Source: Stereum hirsutum FP-91666 SS1 (taxonomy: Eukaryota; Basidiomycota; Agaricomycetes; Russulales; Stereaceae). Taken from it: 64,000 nucleotides of DNA. Both the position numbers and the translations under genes were made by a program. Under the pieces are notes generated by a model. That model was not told the origin of the DNA. It worked only from the letters and a program-made list of their open reading frames with translations, and ran no database searches. How positions within the stretch are numbered: the stretch's first letter is position 1; every line of letters begins with the position of its first letter. Positions 48,374 through 60,438 of the stretch are shown here, piece after piece. The DNA lies in NCBI RefSeq assembly GCF_000264905.1, contig NW_006763132.1, positions 2,454,719 through 2,518,718 on the forward strand, in the 5' to 3' direction.

Positions 48374-49194
48374 TCTCTGTTTCAAAGTGCAGTTATCTAC
48401 TACCACACACGGTCTCTCGATCCCTTCCGGTTCACCCTTCCTTTCATTCATTGTACCGGTGATTATTTATGTTCTCTCTTAATCTCTCAGTGTTTCGGTT
48501 ATTTAAACATTACACGGACATCACTCTTTTTACTTGACCTTCGTTCAGCTCAATCCTTTGGTTTCGGCAACGTGTAAATGTAACGTACTTGATGTTGTAG
48601 GCCTCTAGTGCCATTCATATACTTGACCATACGAATCTCGCCCTGGTTGCGCTTCGTTGACCGTCCGATCCCTCGGTGAAAACGGACCTACTTATTCCAA
48701 GTCGACTACTATTCGATGACAGCGCTGGGGGTCAGCGAGCACTTATCGATACATGTATAGTTTCCTCTATGGGAGCGGGAAGGTATCCACCTACTGCTTC
48801 GAGTTGTCCATTTCGAATCGATTTTAATGACACCGGATGAATATCAAGGCGCATATAAACGTACGTATACTGCGAACAATCCTGAGGTGCGTTACAGGAA
48901 AGAGTCATCTTGTCTTCACATACTTCTGGAATATACAGCACACGCACGCAACCCTCGGTTCAAGAAACATACAGAACCTAAATAAATAAGCATCGCGATC
49001 GACTATCACACGACAACAGGACACAAGAGATATGTACAAGGTATATGACAGACATTGGAGACTGGTACACGAAGAGTTTCAGTTCGATGAACGATAATCG
49101 CGTCCGCCCGTGGTTCCCAATAAATTCTCAATAGATAAGCTTCTTCGACACGGGCTTCTGGCCCTATACTGCATATGAATAGATGTTCCTTTCT
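48374..49194. other. Convergent 3' flank
   Basis: Non-coding interval between the oxidase stop and the end of the opposing C2-domain gene. No additional gene is seen. Confidence 0.55.
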
Positions 49195-51037
49195 TTACCA
49201 GCCACCAGGCATTCCGACAGCGACTCGAGTCGGCGCCTCATGTTCTTCGCTCATGTTCAACTGCATATCCAACTCCCTCGCCAGCTTCGCATCGAGCTCT
49301 TCCTGCTCCTTCCTCTGTCTCTCGGCCTCCTCCGCAGCTCTCTGACCGGCACTCACCCCCGGGTCAGGCATCCGTTGGCCGTACTGCGGTTGTGAAGCCT
49401 GCTGGTGGTATGGTTCGGCGACAGCGAATCCAGCGGGAGGGACAGGGGTAGAGGAGTATGAATTGGAATTGGAATGGGAATGGTAGGGCGAATACTGCGA
49501 ATTGGATGGTGGTGTGGACGGGAGGGGTAGAGGAGTCTGGTACCGCTTTTGGAGGTATGGATCCGGAAGGTCTGAGTCTGTTTGGGTAGGGGGAGGGCCG
49601 TTGGATCGTGCGCCGGGGTATGGAGCGTATCCTCCGCTGGGCGGGGGCGGGGCTGGAGATCCCCCTTGTCCGTAGTCTGTCATGTGTGGCACTGGGAACG
49701 AGAAACCATTCGGACCCGGGCCGCCTGGGTACGGCGCAGGTTCGTTCGTTTGCGGACCGGGGTACGAAGGATACGAAGATGTATACGGAGGGGTATAAGC
49801 AGGCTGAGGCGTCCCATTCCCGCTACCTGGCTGGCTGTATGGCAGAGGCGTATGCTGCGACCGTGGTGGCGAGCTATAACCAGCACGGGGCGGAGTTATC
49901 TGTCCTGATGGCCCGGAAGGCGGCGCTCCATAAGGCGGTTCGTATGTTGAGGTCGGTCGGGCTCGAGAACTGGGGTTGTCGAGTGGGCTTTGATATGTGG
50001 TCGGGGGGAGGGCAGAACCGGCCATCAAAGATTGTGGTCGACTATTTGTGTGACGGTGCTGAGATGCAGCTTGATCGCGAGGATCTGGGTATTGTCCGTG
50101 TATAGACGCATCGGAGGGAGCGGGGTATATTTCTGATACAGGTCTCTTACCACCGCGTGGACCTGGACGTAAAATCGTAGGGACAGGCTTCAGACCCGTA
50201 TCAGCAAGAGGGAGTGGAGGTAGAGCGGAGTCTGCAGTTTTGGGTGGTGAATGACCCGGGCTGTATGATTGACCTGGCGGAACGAGATGTTGACCACCGG
50301 CGGATGTTTGGTGTTGGGGAGGACGTTGTGACTGGGGAGGACGTTGTGACTGGGGAGGTGGCTGCTGTGGCTGGGCTGGAAGCGGCGGTGTTTGTTTGTG
50401 AGGCGGGTGTGACGTGGTGTTTATTGGACCATTGAAAGCAGGCAAGCCTCCCGCCTTCTTGGGCTGCGCTGGACGAGCAAGCCGCTCATTGGGATGGAAT
50501 TTGGACGGTCTCCGAGTTAATGGAGCAGGTCCAGCCGCAAAGAAGGTCATCTCGAGGTAGATCTCTCCACGCTGAGTGCCATTGATGCTCAGAGGGACCC
50601 AGTCTAGAAGAATCCTCAATGAGGACGAAAGCTGTGGGTAGCAGATTATGATACGCACCATCGAACTCTCCCGTTTGAAGCGTTTTGGCGATGTCAAGTT
50701 TTCCCTCGCCCAACAGCTGATCCCCTGTCCTCTCTTCCGACCAGCAGGATAGTTCTAGTGTCCTGTTCTTGGTCGTGGCATCCTTAGAGATCGGTATCCG
50801 GACTTCGTGGTCCCAGACTGGATGCTGGCCGCCCTTGGGATCTGCTGGTGTGCGTTTTTCAGCGCCACCTAGAGAAAGTTTTGCATATGGATCCTGGAAA
50901 ATTGTTATGTTAGCTTTTTCAATGCGGATACAAGCCGATGACTCACAAACCTGTTTGTAGAAGGTGTGGTTGTCGATGAGATGTTGCGCTTTGAGGAGAA
51001 CCACGACTAGTGTGCCGAGGATGTTTTCCTTCGACAT
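49195..51037 (-). CDS. C2-domain protein with long proline-rich tail (Inn1/Fic1-like)
   Basis: The N-terminal C2 domain reads across three introns: ENILGTLVVVLLKAQHL, then DPYAKLSLGGAEKRTP, HPVWDHEVRIPI, LGEGKLDIAKTLQTGEFDD and WVPLSINGTQRGEIYLEM. An approximately 400-residue low-complexity tail follows, rich in Pro, Gln, Ser and Tyr, with dozens of PxxP-type SH3 ligands. A terminal coiled coil (AAEEAERQRKEQEELDAKLA) ends MPGGW. This plan matches yeast Inn1/Fic1, which couple membrane binding to SH3 proteins at the cytokinetic ring. The C2 call is firm; the cytokinesis role is inferred from architecture. It is divergent from the alpha/beta hydrolase across 635 bp. A short tandem repeat lies in the tail. 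Confidence 0.82.
50316..50351. repeat. Two exact 18-bp tandem copies within the C2-protein gene
   Basis: Two perfect adjacent 18-bp units (50316-50333 and 50334-50351) encode, on the minus strand, a repeated six-residue PPQSQR block in the proline-rich tail. It is a likely site of length variation between strains. Confidence 0.85.
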
Positions 51038-51672
51038 GCTGGGGAGGAAGACGGTGACGATGCACCCGTTTACTGCTGGACTGTGCTTTTAAACGGTCAA
51101 TATATCTATGATGGTTGAAAGAGGCGATGAAGCTATCCGCTCGTTACCTTTGTAGGCGTCTATCAGCGGCCAAGCCGGTGGATCAAAGTGCCGATGTCGT
51201 CACACAGCTATCAGGCATTTTCCGGGCCGGGCCGGGATGGAGATATGTTCACCACCCGCCCCTCCGACCTATACAGTACCCTCTGTTGTGCATTCCTTCG
51301 AAAGACATGCTAGGAAAATTTTATTTCAGTATTTCAGTATTCCTAAGTAGATTTTTTTTTTGGCAAAAATTAACCTGTACAACAATATTGCGTAGGACCT
51401 GCGGATTGTGGCAAGTTTGTAGTGTGGCGAGCTCTGCGACCTTGGCAGGCCGGAAATTTCCGGATTGCGTGCGGCGCGGTACTACCGGTAGATTTGCGAG
51501 TCATCTTTCATCTTTCTGGGTCCTCACTCTGAGCTTTCTGTTCTCTTGGATCACTCTCCTACGTGCTTTACCTTATTGACAAGAATATCTTCTGTACCTA
51601 TACAGTAGCGCGTGACTTGTAATTTCAAACGCAGAGCCCACCAAGCAAAGGCCTTACAACATCGCAGTGCAA

Positions 51673-52589
51673 ATGCCCGCCACCCCAGGTTTCTCGGATG
51701 AACTCATCCACTTGCCTTCTGGGTTGACACTGGAAGCATCCTTTCAATCTTTTTCGCCTCCAAGTAGTAGTAATGAGGCAGGGAGAAGACTCGCTATATG
51801 TCTTCATCCTTGGTCCCGACTGGGCGGGAATATGGACGATCCGTACGTTTTCTACTACATTCTGTATCATAGGTTGGCTCGTCGAATCATCCATAGCATA
51901 CAGCGTTCTCAAAATGGTCGCAGGGAGGCTGGCGTCGAAACATAAATTTGATGTTCTACGATATAACTCACGCGGCGTTGGCCGTTCTTCTGGCTCTGCT
52001 TCGTTCGCCGGGTTCTCCGAAGCGGAGGATCTGAAGGAAGTGGTCAAGTATGCCACGAAGAATATACAAGATGTCCAGCATGTTCTCCTCCTGGTGAGTA
52101 CTGCTACCAAACCTTCTGTCCATGGTATTTACCCGCCAAACTGCTCCAGGGTTACTCGAATGGCTGTCTGCCTGCTTCTCTCCATCCTGTTTTAGAGCGT
52201 CCGATAGTAACATCACACATCCTTCTCTCGTACCCTCTGGGTCCCCGCGGATTCCTGACATTATTCAACTCAAAGACGTACCAACAGAGCTTGGAAACCC
52301 TCCTGGGAAACCCTCGTGCACATGTGTTATTGCTGTATGGGGACGTAGACGAGTTCACCGGCGTAGGTTCTTACGAACCATGGGCCCAAAACCTCCAGAG
52401 TATCTCGGACAATGCCCATCGTACCGTCAATGAAGGAAGGCTCGGTGAAGTGGAAGTTGGGGAGTTGAATGGTGGGAGGGGGGGGGGGGAAGAGGGTTGG
52501 TAGTGCAGTGTGTGGATGGTGGAACACATTTCTGGAGAGGCGACGCCGCAAGGCGGATGCTTGCTGCCATCGACACGTTTATAGAGTAA
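51673..52589 (+). CDS. Alpha/beta hydrolase, reading frame broken at a poly-G run
   Basis: Three exons start MPATPGFSDELIHLPSGLTL. The fold is clear: AICLHPWSRLGGNMDDP (oxyanion strand), FDVLRYNSRGVGRSSG, and the nucleophile elbow HVLLLGYSNGCLPAS (GxSxG, split by an intron before GY). The acid strand is HVLLLYGDVDEFTG. The catalytic-His block VDGGTHFWRG lies downstream in a different frame and ends IDTFIE with TAA at 52587-52589. The frames diverge at a run of 12 G (52478-52489). One base more, or two fewer, restores one protein of about 260 residues. As given, translation would stop at 52503 before the His. This is either a sequencing error in the homopolymer or a real recent inactivation. 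Confidence 0.75.
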
Positions 52590-55500
52590 TCAGGTACGCG
52601 GTACGAGGATCCTCACTTCGGACCATTTATCCCTGATGCATTCCCGTTGCACAGGCTGACTCGGTGGAAAGAGTCTCACGACTAGCCTGTTTCGTCTCAA
52701 AGAAGGTATATGTCCTTCTGATCGTTATAATTATCTTGCTGGGATATCATTCCAGCGCACTTCGCGTCGGGCATCTGTCTGACCGACTTACAAAGTCTAA
52801 CTGTAGACTTCTTGCGCTGTCCTAGGGCGCCTGAGAAACTTCCTATAATCCACTTCGTCCACGTCTCGCAGTCGGTCGATGCGGAACGATAGGCGGTTAT
52901 GTTGCGCCCTTGCGATGCATCTGGCTTCTAACATGCGCTTTTAGTGCGACGTTGACGCCGCAATGTCTCGTTGTCCAGTTGCTCGCCTAGCTATGTTCGA
53001 AGGATGCTTCTAGTCTTCTCTGCCCCACATCGATGTGGGTGTTGGGCGACTCGCCTGCCCACCTCAATGGTGTACTTCGGGTACTATCTGTACCATGGTG
53101 GATCCTTAGTCCAATGACCCAGATACATCCACATCTGTTCCATCCGTTGCCCCTTTGTCCCTTCAGGGGCAGGGATTTATGTGCTTGGCTGGCTCCTTCA
53201 AGGGCTGATCGAAGCATACCGTTTTCCCCACCTCGGCTGCGATGTACTGCGGTACGATTGACATACAATAATGAAGTCCTCCCAAGTCTTTGCATCATTG
53301 GCATCCACCCCGAATGATGATCCTTCTCGTCATTGACTTCATTGAATTTCGTGGCACAGCGGATGCGTGCACGGATACGCACTCCTCTTCATACGAGGAT
53401 ATACTTTGCCTTCGAAGATATCCAATGGTCGAGAGGTCGACCGAGTGAGTATATGTAGCTCGCGCCTTTTGACTCTCATAGGCTGTGCTGATTCTCAAGA
53501 TGCACCGCCTCTTGATATATCAGTGGGACCTTGACGTATATGCTCGCGAACTATCAACGTGTCGGCGTACCGCGACGGAACCCGCACACAACCTCTCTTC
53601 CTCCAATTTCAAACCCTTGACTCTACGGAGCATTTTATTGAACAAAAAAACCGAGCGTTATGACGGTAGACGACAAGGCGCTCATACCGTAAAGATCAAG
53701 TTGAACTACTCAACCTTATTCTCACGAGTTGCATTTGAAATACGCTCATCAACTCGTCCACCTCGCCGAGGTCCTTTCTCACGCCCACGATATGAACGTC
53801 GACACTCTACCTTCTCTCATCTCGTTACCAGCGCGCATAGGTTCTTGGGCGATATGGCCGCCTCCTCATGGAGGACAGCCCAGGGAAAGGATCCCAAATA
53901 TCACCGTGATATGTGTGTCATACAAGTCCCTCGCAGTCTGCAGGCGGTTATCTGCCAGTGTTTTGGTCTCGTTCGTGCTCCCAGCAGATTGAAAGAAACC
54001 AGGTTCTCGTGACTATGCTGATAGACAGGTTCGCTGTGTAGGCTAGTATCACACCTCACAGCGTCGTGTTCTCTGTGGATGCCATACCGGCCTCCGCCTA
54101 CTGCGGCCTTTAACACGGTGCGCACTTCGATTATCGGAATCCCTGCGGTAGCCCCTTACAGTGAGGAATGCTGTCCAAATTTCAGGCCCAACATCCACGT
54201 AGGTGTATTGTTCTCGGTCATCCTCATCGAGGGCCTAAGAAGGTAGCTAGGTCATCGGTGTGAGGAATCTTGTATCTCATTCGCCCGAAGGCCATGGCTG
54301 AGAGGACCTACTACTACCTCAAGGTGATCCACAGACTTGCCTCCCAGATGGATGTATTCATTGCTGTACTCGTACGTCTACCTACTTCATGGTTAACCTT
54401 CTTCGTTGACCGAGTCTCCCAAATTTGGATTGGGCTATGGTCACGACTATCATAGCCCACGATACTTCGCCAGTCATCGTGCTCAAAATGAGCTCAAGAT
54501 CGGACTCCAAAACGAGCTCCGCTTCGGCTCCAAGTCGCCAGTCTGAACTCCCCTATTGAATCCGTCTACTATGTGCACCATAGTTCGCTGCGGCTACAAA
54601 CACTATTTGACGCTGAACGTGCTGAATCACCTTAGGTGAGTCATACCGCCTCACTCATCTCTTAGCAACATAATTGAGCGGTGCTCATAGCTCACAAACC
54701 GACCGATCGAAAGGGTGTGGAGAACAGGCGTGCTAATGCCTCGTTTATTTGTGCTCCCTCTCCTAGGGGTTTAAGGCGATGTACAATGTCATTCGATTGG
54801 AAGGTTGGTATATCGCTGCGTAAGAACTTCTGATCCCCACATTGCATGTGAGTTGCCAATGCATTATACCATCTCAGATTGTAACGATCGTAATCATAAA
54901 TAATTGAAGACCGCGCCTCATAAACACAGGGTACTACTCCCTGAGCCGGTACCTGCGCAACTTTTCCAAGTCAAAAATAGGAGATTTGTCGTACCAAAAG
55001 GGTCCCAGAATGTCTTCCGAGTATCACTATACTCTCCTCGAGAAGGCCAGTCGGTCTGTCTTAACACCGTCATTCCTTTGGAATAGCACCGAACCATATT
55101 TTATAATAGAATAATGTGGCGTCGAGAATCTTCATCAGCAAGCACTTCCGCCCAGCCTAACAGCTATGTATGCCACGGACGCCATACTACTTGACCGTTA
55201 AACTGTTTCGGTGGCTCACGACAGAGCTGGGAGAGTTGACGGTCCATGACTGGGATCACTACTACTGCATTGAACAGGGAGGGGATTCAAAGATGACGCG
55301 TTCTTTTGGCTGTGTATGTCAATCAGGTATTTGTTGCTTCAGATCGTGATACATAATTGCATTCTCAAGACGCTCATGGTTGTTATAGAACAGAGGGCGC
55401 AGATCCACATCGTTCGGCATCCCATGAGGGCATCTCGGCTGCATGGAATCCATATATCACCCACAAGAAGCCGATCCGTCATGGAATGGCAGGTACAGCA

Positions 55501-57448
55501 CTATTGCGCTCATTCCAGCGAGCATTGCTACCATGTCAACAATTCCAGTTTCGATAAAAGTAGCACTGGACATCGTGGACGAGGCTTTCTCGGATCGTGG
55601 TTGTGCTCCAGCTGTGCCCTTGGAGCCTATTCTGAGGGGTTAGTATTTTTTTGGGTATACCTGGATGGCGGCTCTCAGTGAGCCTTGCCCTGCTAAGAGC
55701 CTCGTAGTTTGTTCGTAGTTTGTTCGCAGTAAGTTCAGTGACCTTCAGGCAGTTCCATCGTACCAACAGTTACTGTAATGTGTTTATCGAGATTGTGGCG
55801 TTTAGAATGGTTCGGATTTGGCCGCACAACGCCATGAGCAGATTTCTCCTTTTATTTCAAGGCGATGGTACTTGTCTGTTATCGAACCTTATCGTGAACG
55901 ATGTGCGTCTCAGTTTGGGGGTATTGGATTTTATGCAAATTTCATGGGTGGGAGTTTTTGTGTTCAGCCATATCTTCCGAGGCTAAGGATCGGTTGAACT
56001 TGGGAATACCTGCCTCAGCTACTATCCTTGCCATCGCATACTCGTTGGACACCGATTGATGAGGAGCTGATGCAATCTTCAGGGTGCTCGAGTCGTATCG
56101 TTTCCCAACATAGGACAGACCAACCTTTTGTTTTGCGAGCCTAGTCATAGGAAACACAATTAAGTAGAGCAGTGTAGGCATATTCACCCCCTAAAGATCC
56201 AGATCAAGCATCTTGAATCATTATCAGAGACAGACGGGAGCGATAAGTAGCATGCAATCTATCACACTTAGTGTCTATAATAAGCAGTGGTCTTATTATT
56301 CTTTGTTTCCTCGCGTTTCGAGGTGAGCACGTTCCAACCATGAGGTATGTCCCTATTAGTATTGCACGAGGTAAGTGCAAGAGCCCATCCGCTCTACGAT
56401 AAGTAGCGATCTCCAGGATTAGACCTGAATGGAAGTACGGTGGCCGTAGTGGGTCACGTTCTGGCCTGATCTCGTATGTTCGAGGGCAGCTGTACAAGAG
56501 ATCGGTCTGGGTGTTCCCGGATCAGGTTGGACGTGGTTGAACATAGTAGATGCGCACTTCATTTAGGAAAAGGGCCTTCCACCAATGGAACGGTCTTGGC
56601 ACGACCTACATAGATAGCATGCTGAATAGCGTAGGGCACACTCCAAACCATGTGAAATCCAGTCCACGGTGGGTTGACGGATGATGCAATGAAGTGCGTA
56701 ACACGTCCCGCAGCCGCATGGATCGCAGAGTCTGAACGGCTCGGTATACATGGCAGGATAACCCCATAAAATTAGGAGTAGTATGGAGAGGCGATACACT
56801 CACCCGCACTAGGAAAAGTATCCTCTTGCCATAAGCCTGGGCAAAGTAGGAAACGTTCTCCACGCATGGGCCATATAGACGGCGTTTCAGCAAAGGTGAA
56901 CTAAGTACAATGCGACTGAGCCACTACATTAAGTGAAAGAAACGCAGAAGAAGGCCACAGCACCGCCGAAAAACGTTGTAGACGGGTTCACGCAGTATCC
57001 TCGTGACGTGAGAGTCAACCTCCCTCGACACGTAGTGACTTATACGCGGTAGACACGAACTGTGCGAATTATGGCCCCCGAGGCGCCTGCAGAGCATAAA
57101 GTGGGTGAAGACGGGATAACAGACCGCTGTAGTGCTATAGTTGAGTACTATTCAAGTCCCCGTTACTCGAGTATGCGGGAACGAGAAAGGAGGTCAGCAT
57201 TCTCGAGGCATAGTCTCAAGTGTTGCTCCCGCAACGTCCAAAAATGACACCCATATCACGTAGCCTCAAATGCAAGGGTTCTGCGCAGTGACATGCAGGA
57301 TCTCATTTGATCCATGTTCAGCTAAGTATTCGTACCGGTCTCGAAAATAACCAGCGCCATTGCCATACAAATGGTGAGGGCCGTCGACTAGGACTCTTGT
57401 CCCCGAAAGTTGAAAAGCTCAGTCCGGCACACATCAAGATAAACCACT

Positions 57449-57730
57449 CTAAGGCCTACCACCGACCCCAAACAGTTCCCCACCACAGAAAAAGAGCATC
57501 GAAGTCGACTGGCTCCTTGGACTACCATCTGGCACGCATATAACGTGCCCTGAGCATACGTTTCCCGGTCCGAGATCGTAGAATTTTGGCTCTATTACAA
57601 GCTGAAACATCGGAGCCGGATCGTTCTGGCGCGGGTCGGGCAACAAGAGATAAAAAAATAGGACGAGAAAGACGCCGATGAGGATGAAGATAAATATTGG
57701 CGCGTAAGGAACGAAGATTCTGCCTTGCAC
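57449..57730 (-). pseudogene. Possible membrane-protein gene fragment
   Basis: The frame contains a strongly hydrophobic stretch, APIFIFILIGVFLVLFFYLL, followed by a hydrophilic tail (LPDPRQNDPAPM). Other minus-strand scraps upstream (about 57880-58340) also look membrane-like. No start, stop or family can be established. It may be the degraded end of a transporter, or chance. Confidence 0.2.
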
Positions 57731-58640
57731 TGCAGGCGTGTAATTATTTACGAACGGTTAGAGTTCCTCTTTGTCATCTGGCCACCAAGGGCGAGTAGTT
57801 CTTAATTGACACTCAAGCTTGTGGGAAGCTATTACGGATCCTAATTGAGTATACGTACATGAGTTACGAACCCCTTGGGCATTGAGGCGCCTACTTAATG
57901 TAGACCGAATAGCGCTGACAGCAAGGGAAGTAAACAGTACTTGGAATGATGCATTAAAAGATTTGGCTGAGCTTCACGTTGAAAGACCATCAATGACGGG
58001 AAGTTTCCCGCTACATGAGAACGGAAAGAGTTAAATTCATAGTTTTCTGAAAGCATTCAATGCCCACGGGTGCCAATAGCGCTTATCCAGAGCCTATGAG
58101 CCCAAAAGTAAACATGAATGAAACGTTCTGGCGTGGATGACCACGTAACATGAACTTCATGGCGTGGAAACGACGAACACAACTCCACCAGGAGCTATAT
58201 CTATCAGAGCACAGGGATTTATTATGAGAAACACGGTAGAAACACCCGTCCTGATGCCTGCCCGCACTTGCCACCTTTGCATTGACAGGCAGCTATATAT
58301 GCCGGTGGCAGGGAAGAATCCGCACGTCATCACAATGTGTGTGCGCCACTGAGATACTTCGATAGATAGATGAGATGGGAAGTATGGCTCTCATCGAAGC
58401 GATATGACTCGAAGAACATGTATGCCGGAAACTCGACCGTGACGGTATCTGTATGCTGTAGAGTGGCTTTAGTACATAAGACGGGAACTAGGACTCAGAC
58501 AGAGATACTGTATCTTGGTGAGATGATTCACAGACTCGTTGGATATTTGGTGAGAAACCAAGGAGATGGGCGCCCCACATAATCATGATTGAGATTGAGA
58601 TGCGTTCCCGCTCAGTCGCCAAAGAGAGGGTCAGATCCGA

Positions 58641-58663
58641 GGAAGGAAGGAAGGAAGGAAGGA
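58641..58663. repeat. GGAA microsatellite
   Basis: More than five perfect copies of GGAA sit in the gene-poor interval. No coding context. Confidence 0.9.
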
Positions 58664-60438
58664 GATTGCGGGTTTCACAAGGACACCTTTCCGGCGCGAT
58701 GTAGTTCTAGTTAAGATGCTAGATCTTTCGACTACATGTCTCAAGCGAGCCAGTGTAGCGGACGAGATCCCTGCATCCTATATCAAGATAGTTGACCTAC
58801 TGTGCAGCGCAGACGCAGTGAGGTGAGCCTTCCGGGTCTAGCGAAGGATGTCTCGAAGTAAAGTGAACAAACACAGAGGAAGCCTCAAATGGGAAGGTCC
58901 GCAATTGACCGTTTTGGGTGGCGCAGATCCCGACAAGAAGCATGACCGCCGATTTTTCTGAGATACTGTATGTGCTCACCTCGATGGAAATGGGCTTCAC
59001 GGTGTTTCTAAGAGACCGGGGCGATGAGATCGACGTGTATGCAAGTTCAAGTGGCGCGGTTCAAGATTGTCCTTGTGCTCGCTTCGGTAACTGAGAAAGT
59101 CTTTTGTTCTTATTATACTGTGTGGCGACGGCTTCGTGAACAATACCACACGATTTCGTAGTATGCATATGGATAGAACTCACAGCCCCACTTCTCAGAT
59201 GAATCTCGAGGCAATTAATTGTGATTCAGCGACCCTTGTACTGCTCAAATACTGGTACAGCAACATCCTTGTGCTCCTCCTGGCCGATCACCTTTCTCGA
59301 TAGTCTGTGCGATGGAAACAAGTCAATAAACGGGGCACGCAAAGCGAAAGCGGAGCGACCAACCTCGGCATCCCAAACCGGTGGTAAAATAATACTTCCA
59401 CTCAGGAGAACGCATCGCGGTAACAGCATCCAAGACGGTCCAAGAGATTCCAAGCTCGCAGGCTGTCTACCTCCTCAACATTCGCAGTCTGAAAGATCGG
59501 CCAAGAATGACGTGGCGGCCGAATGCAGTGCACGAACACTTCCATCGCGACTTTCTTGACACTAGAAAGACGTTCTATAATGTCGGCCCATTGAGCTGCG
59601 GGGTTTGGTGAGCACTTTAGGGTTTTCGGAGGAATGCACACGACAGTGGCCCGATGGATTGCCTTCGTACAGCTTGAGAAAGGGGATACAACCACCAAAA
59701 GGGCATTACGGGCAGAATTTTGTAGGTGCGCTTTGTTCCACCGGTTTTGTTTAGGAACGGAGCAGGTTTTATATACCAAAAGAGGAGGGTGTCTGTGGGG
59801 CCACAGGCAGTGCCACTGGGGCTTGTGGTGCCGGACGGTTCGGAGCTCAGCCAAATTTGACAGTGAGGCTGTGTGGTCGACAGAACAAGAATTTCTACGC
59901 AGATATCGTAGGCTTGAGAGCCAAGAGTCGTGTAGAGAGTAAGACGCGGCAAAGGTGGGGAGGAGGAACAAGGGGAGCGAAACAGATGATAACGGGTTGT
60001 CATCTTATCGAGCGTGATAATCGGCGCTTGTGAGCCAAGACCCAGGAAGGAAGGTGATCGCCGGGAGTGACCATATCGTGAGTACGCAAGAGTTCTTAGG
60101 CACAAGGCTGTGCATACTTTATGGGCGTCCCCTCCTAGGTTTCGATTCGATTCTCTTCCCAAGTACACTGCACCCGCGACACCGCATTCTATAGGGATCA
60201 GCTATAAGGTAGTTGTAGGAAGATTACCTCGTGTTCCTCACCAGGACTTCCGCCCTTAAACCGTCCGTTGCGCGCGCAGTGAAGACTTCCACCACCGAAC
60301 TTTCCCAACTACACGTTCCCACACAGCCTCGCAATATTTCCAACACGCATATACTGGTCTGCTTTTCTTACGATCTTTTCTCTACTGTTCCTCCTCTCAC
60401 CTTGCGCCCGCCTGCCTCGCAGGTAGCCGCAATCAACC

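Larger units (their letters stand above)
52590..60438. other. Gene-poor interval of about 7.8 kb
   Basis: I find no gene I can support from start to stop. Open frames are short, scattered on both strands and mostly lack splice-linked partners. Coding-like scraps include a frame at 53729-53992 (+), HLKYAHQLVHLAEVLSHAHD; a hydrophobic frame at 57449-57730 (-), listed separately; and frames at 58797-59000 (-) and 59400-60170 (-). These could be relics of genes or transposons. A GGAA microsatellite lies at 58641-58663. The last 200 bp are the promoter and 5' UTR of the calcium ATPase. Confidence 0.5.

Noticed and set aside
49582..50105. Plus-strand open frames antisense to the C2-domain gene
   Set aside because: They mirror the Pro/Gln-rich coding strand and match no family; the minus-strand gene explains the region.
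59402..60168. Two long overlapping minus-strand frames before the Ca2+-ATPase
   Set aside because: They are unspliced, mutually overlapping and lack recognisable domains or a conserved start. Treated as non-coding promoter-side DNA.
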